A DNA stretch of 64,000 nt from Curvibacter lanceolatus ATCC 14669 (lineage in GTDB: Bacteria > Pseudomonadota > Gammaproteobacteria > Burkholderiales > Burkholderiaceae_C). Every line of letters begins with the position of its first letter. Positions within the stretch are counted from its first letter, which is position 1. The translations under genes and the position numbers were made by a program. Below the pieces are notes generated by a model, which saw only the letters and a list, made by a program, of their open reading frames with translations, ran no database searches and was not told where the DNA came from. Location: positions 1 to 64,000 of the forward strand of contig NZ_KB906253.1 of NCBI RefSeq assembly GCF_000381265.1. Reading direction: 5' to 3'. Below, piece by piece: positions 44,135-53,414 of this stretch.

Positions 44135-45493
44135 ATGCCGCACAAAGCCGAGATGCACCCTGCCGAGCCCGCTGTTTTGGCAACACAATATGGCTCCATG
44201 CACCAGTCCGTTTCTCAGCTCGTCCTGCGAGCCAAGCAACTCGAGATCGAGGCCCTGCGCCACCTGGAGGCCCGCGTCCAGCTGGCGGGCATCGTCGGCC
44301 AACTGATCGACGCCCTGCAGCGCGAGCGCGGGGCCAGCAGCGTCTACCTGGCCTCGGAGGGAGCGCGCTTCGGCGCCGAACGCGAGGCCGCCTGCGCCGT
44401 CAGCCAACCCCTGGAGGCCTTGCTGCGCGCCCAGGTCGAAGCCCAGATGGCGCCCGAGCAGGGCGCCTCGGCACGCCTGCTGTCGCTGATGGCCTGGGCC
44501 TTGCTCGACCTGGAGGCACTGGCCGCGCTGCGCTACCAGATCGAGCGCCGGGCCTTCAGCGCCAGCGATGCCGTGGGCGCCTACAGCCGCCTGATTGCCG
44601 GCCTGCTGGAGCTGGTGTTCTACATGGCCGATGCGGCCCCCTACCCCGAGGTGTCGCGCCTGCTGGTGGCCTTTGTGCACCTGGTGCAGGGCAAGGAGAC
44701 GGCCGGCCAGGAGCGCGCCGTGGGCGCGCAGCTGTTTGCCTCGGGCCTGTGCCGCGACGAGCAGCAACAACGCCTGGTGCACCTGATCGATGCGCAGGAG
44801 CGCAGCCTGCGCCTGTTCGAAGAGTTTGCCGAGCCCGAGTTGCGCCAGCGCTGGCAACAGCTGCAGCTCAGCCCCAACACGGCCATGCTGGAGCGCCTGC
44901 GCCGCAGCCTGTGCATGGCGCGCGACGGCGCCGCCCTGGAGCCCCCCCTCAGCGAGACCTGGTTCGAGGTGGCCAGCGAGCGCATTGGCCAGCTCTGGCA
45001 GCTGCAGCAGGCCCTGCTCGACTGCCTGCACCAGGCCTGCGAAAGCCAGATCCAGCGTGCCCAGAGCGACTTGCAGGATTCGGCCGGCCTGCTGCGCCAG
45101 CTGCGCGACAACCCGCCGCCGCGTGCCCACGAGGCCGATCGCTTCTTTCAGCCCAGTGGCCTGGCCCAGGCAGCGGCCCCGGTGGCCAGCCCTGGTGCCG
45201 CCGACCCCGGCTCGGCTGCCTCCTTGGCCGGCCTGCTGCAGGCCCAGTCCGAGCGGCTGGCGCGCATGGAGGTCGAACTGGACGCGGCGCGCCGAGCCCT
45301 GCACGAGCGCAAGATCATCGAGCGCGCCAAGGGCGCCCTGATGGCCCGCCTGGGCCTCACCGAAGAGGCCGCTTTCCGCGCCCTGCAAAAAGCCTCCATG
45401 GACCACAACCGCCGCCTGCTCGACGTGGCCGAAGCCACGCTCAGCCTGCCCGACATGGTCGCCCCGGCGCAGCGCGGGGCGCAGCCCAAGTAA
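44135..45493 (+). CDS. NIT-ANTAR transcription antiterminator (NasR-like)
   Basis: A 452-residue protein with an N-terminal nitrate/nitrite-sensing NIT domain (roughly residues 50-290, helical, including LIDALQRERGASSVYLASEGARFGAEREAAC, the ERG.S motif being typical) and a C-terminal ANTAR RNA-binding domain (ERAKGALMARLGLTEEAAFRALQKASMDHNRRLLDVAEATL). In Klebsiella, NasR of this architecture binds nitrate or nitrite and blocks termination in the nas operon leader. Here the gene is last in the nirBD cluster and the nirB leader carries a terminator-like hairpin. ATG 44135 is chosen; downstream ATGs at 44153 and 44198 are possible. Confidence 0.88.
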   Translation: MPHKAEMHPAEPAVLATQYGSMHQSVSQLVLRAKQLEIEALRHLEARVQLAGIVGQLIDALQRERGASSVYLASEGARFGAEREAACAVSQPLEALLRAQVEAQMAPEQGASARLLSLMAWALLDLEALAALRYQIERRAFSASDAVGAYSRLIAGLLELVFYMADAAPYPEVSRLLVAFVHLVQGKETAGQERAVGAQLFASGLCRDEQQQRLVHLIDAQERSLRLFEEFAEPELRQRWQQLQLSPNTAMLERLRRSLCMARDGAALEPPLSETWFEVASERIGQLWQLQQALLDCLHQACESQIQRAQSDLQDSAGLLRQLRDNPPPRAHEADRFFQPSGLAQAAAPVASPGAADPGSAASLAGLLQAQSERLARMEVELDAARRALHERKIIERAKGALMARLGLTEEAAFRALQKASMDHNRRLLDVAEATLSLPDMVAPAQRGAQPK

Positions 45494-45523
45494 GCCAACG
45501 CCCTGATCGGCATTGGCCCCAGT

Positions 45524-45850
45524 TCAACCCAGCATCACCCACACCCGATCGCCCTCGATGCGCACCGGGTAGGTGCGCAGGTTTTGCGTCAGGGGTGCGC
45601 ACAGGGCCTGGCCGGTGCAGATGTCGAAGCGGCCCTGGTGCAGGGGGCATTCGATCTCACGCCCTTCCAGAAAGCCGTCGCTGAGGCGGGCGGCACCGTG
45701 GGTGCACAGGTTGTCGCTGGCATACACCTCGCCCTCGCACTCGTAGACGGCAATGTCGCGCCCGGCGATGCGCACGCCCAGCACTTCGCCTTCGAACACA
45801 TCGTCTCGGGCCAGGGCATCGGTCCAGGGGCCTGTCATAGCGCTTGTCAT
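45524..45850 (-). CDS. Rieske [2Fe-2S] ferredoxin of a ring hydroxylase
   Basis: A 108-residue Rieske ferredoxin with the ligand set C-x-H ([11 protein letters not shown]) and C-x2-H ([11 protein letters not shown]), as in NagAb/NdoA ferredoxins that pass electrons to aromatic-ring oxygenases. It follows the oxygenase large- and small-subunit genes in one minus-strand operon (8-bp spacing to the small subunit). The start at 45850 gives the conserved [21 protein letters not shown] region near the N terminus; a long upstream open stretch in this frame is rejected. Confidence 0.93.
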   Translation of the reverse strand: MTSAMTGPWTDALARDDVFEGEVLGVRIAGRDIAVYECEGEVYASDNLCTHGAARLSDGFLEGREIECPLHQGRFDICTGQALCAPLTQNLRTYPVRIEGDRVWVMLG

Positions 45851-45858
45851 GGGGCTTC

Positions 45859-46365
45859 TCAGATGGGGTAGATGAGTGAGTTGGCGATCATTTCGCTGTC
45901 GTACACGCACAGGCGCGCGTGTAGCTTCAGGCCCGCGGGGGTGCTCACGATGTGGTCGTGGTACACGCCCACGTTGAACACGGTCGATTCGCCGTCGAGC
46001 TTGGTGCGGAACACGGCGTAGTTGGCCTGGGTGTGCAGCGCGCTCACGCGGCCATCCGGCCCGGTCTCGGTGCGCAGCACCCGGGGCAGGCCCACGATGT
46101 GGCGCTGGTAGTAGGGGTCGTGGTAGAGGGTCTCTTTCACGCCATACACCCGGTCGCGCATCATGGCCTGGCTCTCCAGGGCCAGCAGGCACAGGGGCAG
46201 GCCCTGCTCGTGGTTTTCGCGCGGCTGCAGGCGGTAGCTGCCGTCTTCGGTGAAGAAGTCGGGCCAGCGCTCCCAGTCGGCCGAGTCACAGGCCAGGGCG
46301 TAGTCGGTGTGCAGGGCCAGCAGCTGCTGGAAGGTGTCGAAATCAAGGGCTTGCATGGGGCTCAT
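45859..46365 (-). CDS. Aromatic-ring hydroxylase small (beta) subunit
   Basis: A 168-residue protein of the SnoaL-like beta-subunit family of Rieske non-heme iron oxygenases. Visible marks are [43 protein letters not shown], and [33 protein letters not shown]. It resembles the small subunits of salicylate 5-hydroxylase (NagH) and anthranilate dioxygenase. The beta subunit is structural and shapes the hexamer. It lies between the large subunit (7 bp) and the ferredoxin gene. Confidence 0.9.
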   Translation of the reverse strand: MSPMQALDFDTFQQLLALHTDYALACDSADWERWPDFFTEDGSYRLQPRENHEQGLPLCLLALESQAMMRDRVYGVKETLYHDPYYQRHIVGLPRVLRTETGPDGRVSALHTQANYAVFRTKLDGESTVFNVGVYHDHIVSTPAGLKLHARLCVYDSEMIANSLIYPI

Positions 46366-46372
46366 TCCTTCG

Positions 46373-47641
46373 TCACTCTTCCATCACCTGGCGCCAGTAG
46401 GCGTACATGCCGCGGATCAGGGTTTCGGTCACCATGTGCTCGCTGTCGGCAATGTCGCGCCCACCCATCTCCACCAGGGTGCGGTGCTCGGGTTTTTGTT
46501 CGAAGCCTTGCTGCGACCACTCGATCACCTCGCCGTCGTCGGCCGACACAAAGCCTGCCGGGCCGAACAGATTGGCCTGGGTGAGGCGGCGCTGCGTCAT
46601 CTCGGGGCTGTCGTCCTCGAAGCCGAAATGCGTCCACACAAAATCAAACGAGCCCGTGCCATGCGGCTGGATGTGCCGCATCGACACGCTGTTGACCTGC
46701 TGCTGGATGATCAGGCTGGGGAACACCGTGGTCATCACCGCGGTCGGCCCGCCCCACCAGGGCTCGGGCACGATGTCGAGCAGGCGCGGGTCGTTCAGCT
46801 GCATGCTGGCCTTGAAGCTGTCCACGCCAGCCACCACCTCGGCCGCTGCTGCTGCAGGCTGCCCGCCCTGACCCCGGGTCGAGATCATGGCGGCATGCCG
46901 GTGGTGGGCGTCCATCTTCAGTGCCGACTTGTTGTCCGCCCGCCAGAGCCCGAAGGTGGAGAACCAGGTGTGCAGCAGCCCAGGGTGGTAGGGGTCCTTG
47001 ATGTTCTCTTGCATGAGCTTCCAGTTGCCCGGAATGCGCTGGCGCCGGTAGCCCAGGATCTTCAGCGGCCGGCCGCTGAACACGCGGTCGAACCAGGGCA
47101 GGATGTTGGGGCCCAGGTAGTCCTCCAGCGACTCCACCGCGTGATCGAACGAGGCAAACACCACCCCGCCGCGGCACGCCACCTTGAGCCGCGTCAGGCC
47201 GTGTTCCTCGGGCTTGAAGTCTTTGGGCATGCCGCCCTGCACCTGGCCGTCCTGCTTCACGCCGCGGCGAAACGGCACCCCTTGCAGCTCGCCCTTGAGG
47301 CTGTAGTTCCACTGGTGGTAGGGGCACAGAAAATCCTTCGCCTGGCCGTGGCGCTCGCGGCAAAAGCGCATGCCACGGTGGGCGCACACGTTCTCGACCA
47401 CGTTGATGCCGCCGTCCGCGTCGCGCACCATGATCACCGAGCGCTCGCCGATCACCGAACGCCTGAAGTCGCCCGGCTGCGGGATCTCGGCCTCCAGCCC
47501 CACATAGCACCAGTGGCCTTGGTAGAACAGGCGCTCCAGCTCACGCTGATAGAGGTCGGGCCGGGTGTAGGCCCAGAAGGGGATGCGGCTGGTATCGGGG
47601 CCCGGCCAGGCGGGCGCCGCGGCGCTGTGGGGTTGGCTCAT
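46373..47641 (-). CDS. Aromatic-ring hydroxylase large (alpha) subunit, salicylate/anthranilate type
   Basis: A 422-residue Rieske non-heme iron oxygenase large subunit. Rieske ligands are Cys86, His88, Cys106 and His109 ([10 protein letters not shown]...LCPYHQW); the mononuclear iron site is DPYHPGLLH with His219 and His224, next to the bridging Asp216. The [21 protein letters not shown] stretch and the [23 protein letters not shown] start resemble salicylate 5-hydroxylase (NagG) and anthranilate 1,2-dioxygenase large subunits. It adds oxygen to an aromatic carboxylate. No reductase gene lies next to it, so electrons must come from an unlinked partner. Confidence 0.9.
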   Translation of the reverse strand: MSQPHSAAAPAWPGPDTSRIPFWAYTRPDLYQRELERLFYQGHWCYVGLEAEIPQPGDFRRSVIGERSVIMVRDADGGINVVENVCAHRGMRFCRERHGQAKDFLCPYHQWNYSLKGELQGVPFRRGVKQDGQVQGGMPKDFKPEEHGLTRLKVACRGGVVFASFDHAVESLEDYLGPNILPWFDRVFSGRPLKILGYRRQRIPGNWKLMQENIKDPYHPGLLHTWFSTFGLWRADNKSALKMDAHHRHAAMISTRGQGGQPAAAAAEVVAGVDSFKASMQLNDPRLLDIVPEPWWGGPTAVMTTVFPSLIIQQQVNSVSMRHIQPHGTGSFDFVWTHFGFEDDSPEMTQRRLTQANLFGPAGFVSADDGEVIEWSQQGFEQKPEHRTLVEMGGRDIADSEHMVTETLIRGMYAYWRQVMEE

Positions 47642-48766
47642 GGTTGTTGGCCTGTGGGTGGGCAGGCTTGTCTCTTGTTGACGGCCATTCTGCGCAGCGG
47701 AGTGATATAAGTCCATGCAGTCAAATGCATAGATCGAATCACGGATGTGAATACCAGGGCCTGATCTGGCGCGAGCGGGCATCGCTGTGACTCCAACAAA
47801 CGAAGTCTGTCGGGCGCAAATAGAGTTCGTCTGGAAAATTCCACATTGAAAAATATAGAAGTGCCTGATTGCGACGGTGTGCGTGTCGAGTCCTCGTGAG
47901 TTTTGAACTCTTGGTGCCAGAGTCGCACTGGCAAGTGGGCGTTTCGCTAGGCGGCACTCGGATCGGGAAGCCCACGGAATAGCTGAGGCCAGTGAACGAC
48001 AACGCGTTCCAGTTTGGCCAGGCCCCGAGAACTCAAGGGCAAGAACGGCCTCGCAGAACCGTGCTCCGCTGTGCATCCACGACGCAGCAGAAGAGGAAGG
48101 CATGCCCTCCGTCGAGTTGATGATCAGCCCCGATAACGCCTGGCTGTGCTGATGGAGATGCCGCAGTCGATCAATCAGCTCTTCATCAGAAATCCGACGG
48201 GAGCGTGCCCGAAGGATCCCCTGGGCTGTGTAGAAATCGCCACAAACCGGTCAACCGATGTTCCGAGCCGCGGAGTACGTCCGGATGTCAACCGAGCATC
48301 TGCAGTACTCGACACACAAGCAGATCGCCCGTATTCGAGAGTACGCGCAACACGTGGCATTGAGCTCGTGAAAACCCATGCGGACGAAGGCAAGAGCAGC
48401 CTACGACTTGCCCGGCGGCTTTCCCGGTATCCACGCCAGCAGTCAGCATGATCCTTGCGCACAGTTCAACTGTGCTTGAGCCATGATTCTCATGGTGGTC
48501 GTGGTCAGTCTTGCGCTTGGTCTTTTGCCACAAGCGTTTGCGCGACTTTTGGCAGTCGGTCTTTTCGCAGTACGACTGCCTGGGAGATTGAGGCCCAGGT
48601 TCGAAGGCCTCTCCACGTGCGCTGCTCCAAGTTTTTCCATGGCGAACTCCGTTTGAGGTCGGACTCGATATGTCGTCAGATGCAACCTCAAACTGTGGTT
48701 CTTTCATTTGACCCTGTCCCATGTTTGGGTACCGCGTTGGCAACACAGTTGCCGGCATGACGGCGG
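47642..48766. other. 1.1-kb stretch without a convincing gene; possible transposase remnant
   Basis: No frame here has a recognisable start, codon usage and domain together. On the minus strand around 48430-48520 short frames read MAQAQLNCAQG and, one frame away, LTAGVDTGKAAGQV, which is weakly like the N terminus of IS110-type transposases. Base composition is less GC-rich than the flanks and several short frames are open on both strands by chance. It may be an old insertion scar between the hydroxylase operon and the DHA2 pump. The promoter of the hydroxylase operon should lie near 47650-47800. Confidence 0.3.
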
Positions 48767-50323
48767 TCACGCGGTGTGGTGCGGGTCGCGACCGGGGCTC
48801 TGTGGCGCAGGGTCCACGGCTTGAGTTGAACCGCGCCCTAGGAAGGCGAAAACCATGACAGCGGTCGCGGCCGTCACGCTGGCCAGCACCCTCGCCAAGG
48901 TCGCGAACGCGCTCTGATAGGCGGTCTGGTAGACGCTGGCCATCGCCGCGGGCGAGATCGGGTGCCACAGCTGGACCGCGCCGCTCAAATCTCCCGCGAC
49001 GAGCCGCTGAGCGACAGCAGCGGCCACTTCCGCAGGAACAGCACTGCGCTGCACCAACTGGTTGGCAACCAGTGCCGACAGCGCCGCCGCCACGATCGCC
49101 AGCGCCAGGCCTTCACCCGCGACCCTGGTGGTGCTGAAGATGCCGGTCGCCATGCCCGCCCGCTCCTTGGGCACGACGCTGACGGCCAGCCCGTCCATCA
49201 GGCCCCACGGCAGACCCATGCCCACGCCAATCACCAACATCGGCCCCAGCGCGGCCTGCCCGGTTCCCGCCACGCTGAGCCAGGCCAGCCCCGCCGCACT
49301 CAGCAGCAAACCAGCACCGCACAGGGAGGCGGCCGAGAAGCGGCGTGCCAACAGCGCAGCGGCCGTGGGGAGCAAGAGCAGCGGTGCCGACAAGGCCACC
49401 ATCCACAACCCCGCTTGCGCGGTGGACACCCCTTCGATCCCCACGAAGCGCACCGGCAGCAACACCAGCAGCACAACGTAGCCATAGGCTGGCGCGGCCG
49501 CCAGAAGCTGCACCCCCACGAAGCGCGGGTAACGGAACAGGCTCAGGTCGAGCATCGGCCGCTCGGCGTGCCGTTCAATGCGGACGAAGCAGGCCAGCAA
49601 CAGCGCCGCACCAAACAGAGCCGCAATGGTTGAAAGGCCGCCCCAGCCGGATTCGGGCGCCTTGAGCAGGCCAAAGGTAAAAAGCGCCAGCGCCAGCGTG
49701 AACGTGATGGCCCCGGGCCCATCCAGCCGCGTCGCCTTCGGGTCGCGCGATTCGCGCAAAACGGGCGCGGCCACCATCCAGGCCATGGCTGCGCACGCGG
49801 CCACCAGCACGAAGATCGCGCGCCATCCGAGCACGGCAGTGAGCCAACCGGCGGCCACCGGACCGAGCGTCAAGCCCACCCCAAAGCTCGTACCCAACAG
49901 GCTGAAAGCACGCAGCCGCGACGGCCCCTCGAACGCCTGGGCCAGTGCCGCGGCTCCACCAGCGAACACGGCGGCGCTGGCCACCCCTTGCGCCGCGCGC
50001 AATAGATTGAACACGAACAGGCCAGGAGCACCCATCAAGGCCAGCGAAGCCAACACGAAGCCGGCAATGCCCAGGGCAAACACCCTGCGTCGGCCGTGGC
50101 GGTCTGCCAGCGCCCCGGCCAGCATCAGGAAGCTGCCGAAGCCCAGCATGAAGCCATTCGTGACCCAGGCCAGGGCCACGGGGGATCCGCCCAGGCTCTG
50201 GGCAATGTCGCGCAGTGCGATGGCCGGCCCGGTGAACGTCATGGGCATGGCCGCCGAGGCCAGACACACGCCGGCCAGGACACGCCAGGCAGACAAACGA
50301 GAAGGAAGTGAGGTCTTGTGCAT
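48767..50323 (-). CDS. DHA2-family MFS drug transporter
   Basis: A 518-residue major facilitator protein with about 14 hydrophobic segments, matching the DHA2 (QacA/EmrB) drug:proton antiporter class. Motif A is LAGALADRHGRRRVFALGIAGF; ALRDIAQSLGGSPVALAWVTNGFMLGFGSFLM and GTSFGVGLTLGPVAAGWLTAVLGWRAIF (motif C region) are typical. It diverges from a LysR gene over 95 bp. Likely expels toxic organic compounds; substrate unknown. Confidence 0.92.
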   Translation of the reverse strand: MHKTSLPSRLSAWRVLAGVCLASAAMPMTFTGPAIALRDIAQSLGGSPVALAWVTNGFMLGFGSFLMLAGALADRHGRRRVFALGIAGFVLASLALMGAPGLFVFNLLRAAQGVASAAVFAGGAAALAQAFEGPSRLRAFSLLGTSFGVGLTLGPVAAGWLTAVLGWRAIFVLVAACAAMAWMVAAPVLRESRDPKATRLDGPGAITFTLALALFTFGLLKAPESGWGGLSTIAALFGAALLLACFVRIERHAERPMLDLSLFRYPRFVGVQLLAAAPAYGYVVLLVLLPVRFVGIEGVSTAQAGLWMVALSAPLLLLPTAAALLARRFSAASLCGAGLLLSAAGLAWLSVAGTGQAALGPMLVIGVGMGLPWGLMDGLAVSVVPKERAGMATGIFSTTRVAGEGLALAIVAAALSALVANQLVQRSAVPAEVAAAVAQRLVAGDLSGAVQLWHPISPAAMASVYQTAYQSAFATLARVLASVTAATAVMVFAFLGRGSTQAVDPAPQSPGRDPHHTA

Positions 50324-50418
50324 GGCACAGAGGCTAAGGAGGATTGAATGGAAAATAAACGAGTCAAAATTCCGTTGTTAGCGGAATAAATCTCTTTAAT
50401 AAAAGGGCCGAACCGGCA

Positions 50419-51306
50419 ATGGACAAACTCAGCGGCATCAGCGCCTTCGTGAAAACCGCAGAGCTGGGCAGCTTTGTGGCAGCCAGCCGCGTGCTGGAGA
50501 TTTCGGCCTCGGCGGTTGGCAAGGCGGTGGTGCGACTGGAGCGGCAACTCGGCGTGCGCCTGCTCCAGCGCAGCACCCGGCGCGTTCAACCCACCGAAGA
50601 GGGGCTGCTCTTTCTGGAGCGCTGTCGGCAGATCCTCGATGACCTCGAGGACGCGCAGGCCATGTTGATGCAGACGACGGAACGCCCGCGCGGGCGTCTT
50701 CGGGTCAGCGCACCCATTGTCAGCTACCACTTCCTGCTACCGCTGATCCCGGACTTCCGCGCACGCCATCCCGAGGTGCAGCTTGACATCGACTTCAACG
50801 ACCGGATCGTCGATCTGATCGACGAAGGCATCGATATCGCCATCCGCAGCGGCTCGCTGCCCGACTCCCGCCTGGTCTCGCGGCCCCTGCAGGCTTTCCG
50901 GCTGTTGCTTTGTGCGTCTCCCGTCTACCTTGCCCGGCATGGCACGCCTCGCACGGTCCGTGATCTGGCGCGGCATGCGGGTGTGCGCTTCCGGTTCCCG
51001 AACTCGGGCAAGCTGCAGGAATGGCCGCTGCCGCCTGCGGAGGCTGACGCCGAACTGCGGGTGGGGACTGCGCTGGTCTGCAACAACATGGAGGCGGTGC
51101 TGGGCGCAACCCTGCGCGGCCTGGGCATCGGATGCATGCCGGATTTCCTGGTCGACCGGGCGTTGGCCAGTGGCGAACTCGTCAGCGTGCTCGGCGAACG
51201 CCAGGGTGCCGACGGTCAGTTCAATGCCATTTGGCCGTCGAGCCGGCATCTATCGCCCAAGGTGCGGGTGTTCGTCGATCACCTGAGCGAGAGGCTGGGC
51301 GGATGA
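50419..51306 (+). CDS. LysR-family regulator, probably of the DHA2 pump
   Basis: A 295-residue LysR protein: MDKLSGISAFVKTAELGSFVAASRVLEISASAVGKAVVRLERQLGVRLLQRSTRRVQPTEEG, then effector-domain elements RLRVSAPIVSYHFLLPLIPDF, DIDFNDRIVDLIDEGIDIAIRSG and TLRGLGIGCMPDFLVDRAL. The form is the common DmlR/YafC-like subgroup. It faces the transporter gene and may repress it. The upstream region 50324-50418 is AT-rich and must hold both promoters. Confidence 0.92.
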   Translation: MDKLSGISAFVKTAELGSFVAASRVLEISASAVGKAVVRLERQLGVRLLQRSTRRVQPTEEGLLFLERCRQILDDLEDAQAMLMQTTERPRGRLRVSAPIVSYHFLLPLIPDFRARHPEVQLDIDFNDRIVDLIDEGIDIAIRSGSLPDSRLVSRPLQAFRLLLCASPVYLARHGTPRTVRDLARHAGVRFRFPNSGKLQEWPLPPAEADAELRVGTALVCNNMEAVLGATLRGLGIGCMPDFLVDRALASGELVSVLGERQGADGQFNAIWPSSRHLSPKVRVFVDHLSERLGG

Positions 51307-51363
51307 CGGGCCTTTCGAATACCCTTTGGTACCTCGACTGGAAGCCGGCGAGGAGGGCGGGCC

Positions 51364-52698
51364 TCACGATGAATCCTGCATCACGGCCTCTCGAACCAAG
51401 ACCAAGGCGCGCCGGAGTTCGTCCTCCGGGACCGAGCCCAGCGCGACCCGGATGGCATGCGGAACATGCGGGGTGGTTGCAAAGGCTTCCGCCGTGGACA
51501 CGGCCACCCCACGCTGCGCCAACGCGGCAGCGATGCGGTCTGCGCGTTGATCCTCACCCAGCGGGCACCACAGGAAATAGGCGTTGGGGTGGGCGACGAG
51601 GGGCATCCCCGCGAAGGTCTTGCCGGCGATGGCCTGCCGTCGCGTGGCATCTTTGCGCTTCAGGGCTTCAAGCCGCGCGACGGTGCCGTCCTCGATCCAG
51701 GAGCAGGCGATTGAAGTGATCACACCTGCCGTGTTCCACGAGGTTGCCCTTACCGCCCGCTCGAGTGCGGGCACCAGTGAAGGTGCCGCGGCGACGAAGC
51801 CGAAGCGCAGACCGGTCGCCACGCTTTTGGACAGACTCGACACATAGACCGTGCGCTCCGGCGCCAGCACGGCAAGGGGGGCCGGCGCGGCGGGCACGAG
51901 ATAGGCATAGGCTGCGTCCTCGATCACCAGCAGCTCATGCTTGCGGGCGATCGACACCAGTCGCTGGCGCGCCTGCGCATGCATCACGCAGCCCAAGGGG
52001 TTGTGCACGGTCGGCATGCTGTAGATGGCGCGCACCGGCCTGGTCTTGCACAAACGCTCAAGTGCCTCGAGATCCGTACCCGCAGGCCCGACTGGAACCG
52101 GCGCGAGGTCCAGGCGCAGTTTCTCGGCCAGCACGCGGAAGCCGGGATAGGTCAGTGCATCAACCGCCACCACATCGCCCGGGTTCAGCAGACCCAGTGC
52201 CGTGACAGCCAAGCCGTGCTGTGCGCCGTTCACGATCAGCACCTGGTCCGCTGTCACGCGCAGCCGGCGTGTCTGCAAATGCCGCGCCACGATGGCACGT
52301 TCGTGGGGACGGCCACCATGCGCCTGGTAGTGCAGCAGCGATTCCAGATCCCCCGACAGTGCCAGACTGCGCAACGCGTCGCGCAGCAGGCCCACCTGCC
52401 CCGGGACGCTGGGCGCGTTGAAGGTCAGATCGACGGCGTTCGCATGCGGCGCGATCTGGTCAATGCCCGCGCCGCGCGCATAGGACGTATCACGCACAAA
52501 GGTGCCCCGACCGGTTTCACCCACCACCAAGCCCATGGCTTCAAGTTCGGCATAGACGCGACTGGCCGTGGACAGTGCCAGGCCGCGTGTGCGGGCCAGT
52601 TGGCGGTGCGTGGGCAGGCGGTCCGACGGTCGCAGCCGCCCGGCACGGATTTCTGTCGCCAGCGCATCGACAACCTGCTTGTAACGAACCTGCCCCAT
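51364..52698 (-). CDS. MocR-type regulator facing the DJ-1/GNAT operon
   Basis: A 444-residue MocR protein. The GntR-type HTH reads KQVVDALATEIRAGRLRPSDRLPTHRQLARTRGLALSTASRVYAELEAMGLV; the aminotransferase-like part has the PLP lysine in YVSSLSKSVATGLRFGFV, plus PTVHNPLGCVM and EDAAYAYLVP. It diverges from the gene for a DJ-1-like protein over 104 bp. In that gap AATGTATCCAT (52711-52721) and ATTGTATTTAT (52734-52744) are loose direct repeats that could be operators. It is not closely similar to the first MocR of the window. Confidence 0.92.
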   Translation of the reverse strand: MGQVRYKQVVDALATEIRAGRLRPSDRLPTHRQLARTRGLALSTASRVYAELEAMGLVVGETGRGTFVRDTSYARGAGIDQIAPHANAVDLTFNAPSVPGQVGLLRDALRSLALSGDLESLLHYQAHGGRPHERAIVARHLQTRRLRVTADQVLIVNGAQHGLAVTALGLLNPGDVVAVDALTYPGFRVLAEKLRLDLAPVPVGPAGTDLEALERLCKTRPVRAIYSMPTVHNPLGCVMHAQARQRLVSIARKHELLVIEDAAYAYLVPAAPAPLAVLAPERTVYVSSLSKSVATGLRFGFVAAAPSLVPALERAVRATSWNTAGVITSIACSWIEDGTVARLEALKRKDATRRQAIAGKTFAGMPLVAHPNAYFLWCPLGEDQRADRIAAALAQRGVAVSTAEAFATTPHVPHAIRVALGSVPEDELRRALVLVREAVMQDSS

Positions 52699-52802
52699 GC
52701 AGCACTCCCGAATGTATCCATGACAATTTCTTGATTGTATTTATTGGCATCCATACGATGTGCTGCACAGCCGGACGCGCTCGTTCGGGACAAGGACACA
52801 CC

Positions 52803-53414
52803 ATGCACATCGCAATACTGACTTTCGACGGCTTCAACGAACTGGACTCCTTGATCGCACTCGGCGTTTTGAACCGGGTGAAGCGTCCAGGCTGGCGCGT
52901 CTCTCTGGCCTGCCCATCCGCGCGGGTGTCTTCGATGAACGGGGTGACCCTGGACGCCCAGGCCTCGCTGGCAGACGCCTGCAAGGCCGATGCCGTGCTG
53001 GTGGGGAGCGGCATACGCACGCGGGAGGTGGTGCAGGACGCTGCGCTGATGGCGCAACTGAACCTCGCGCCAGCACGGCAATTGTTGGGCGCGCAGTGCT
53101 CAGGGACCTTGGTGCTGGCCAGATTGGGACTGCTCGATGGTGTTCCGGCCTGTACCGACCTGACCACCAAGCCTTGGGTGGAAGCCGCCGGTGTACGTGT
53201 GCTGAACCAGCCCTTGTTCTTCAAGGGCAACGTGGCCACCGCCGGCGGCTGCCTGGCTTCGCATTACCTGGCTGCATGGGTGATCGCTCGGCTGGTGGGT
53301 CTGGATGCCGCGGCGCAGGCGATCCACTACGTCGCGCCGGTCGGAGAGAAGGACGAATACGTCACGCGGGCCATAGGCCACATCGAGCAGGCCTTGTTGG
53401 AGTCGGCGCCATGA
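52803..53414 (+). CDS. DJ-1/PfpI-family protein
   Basis: A 203-residue DJ-1/PfpI-fold protein with the nucleophile-elbow cysteine in LLGAQCSGTLVLARLGLLDG, the first strand HIAILTFDGFNELD (conserved acidic residues) and GNVATAGGCLASHYLAAWVIARLVG near the end, as in isonitrile hydratase or inhibitor-type members. It overlaps the GNAT gene by 4 bp. Isonitrile hydratase activity would fit the nitrogen theme but cannot be shown from the sequence alone. Regulation by the divergent MocR is likely. Confidence 0.9.
   Translation: MHIAILTFDGFNELDSLIALGVLNRVKRPGWRVSLACPSARVSSMNGVTLDAQASLADACKADAVLVGSGIRTREVVQDAALMAQLNLAPARQLLGAQCSGTLVLARLGLLDGVPACTDLTTKPWVEAAGVRVLNQPLFFKGNVATAGGCLASHYLAAWVIARLVGLDAAAQAIHYVAPVGEKDEYVTRAIGHIEQALLESAP

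Noticed and set aside
41207-45406. Very long open frame antisense to nirBD and the NIT-ANTAR gene (about 1400 codons)
   Set aside because: High-GC DNA with strong third-position bias keeps the antisense frame open; the translation is Gly/Gln/His-rich with no domain, while the plus strand has full NirB, NirD and ANTAR motifs.
45851-46192. Longer Rieske ferredoxin reading from 46192
   Set aside because: The extra residues are the shadow of the small-subunit gene; ferredoxins of this type are about 105 residues.
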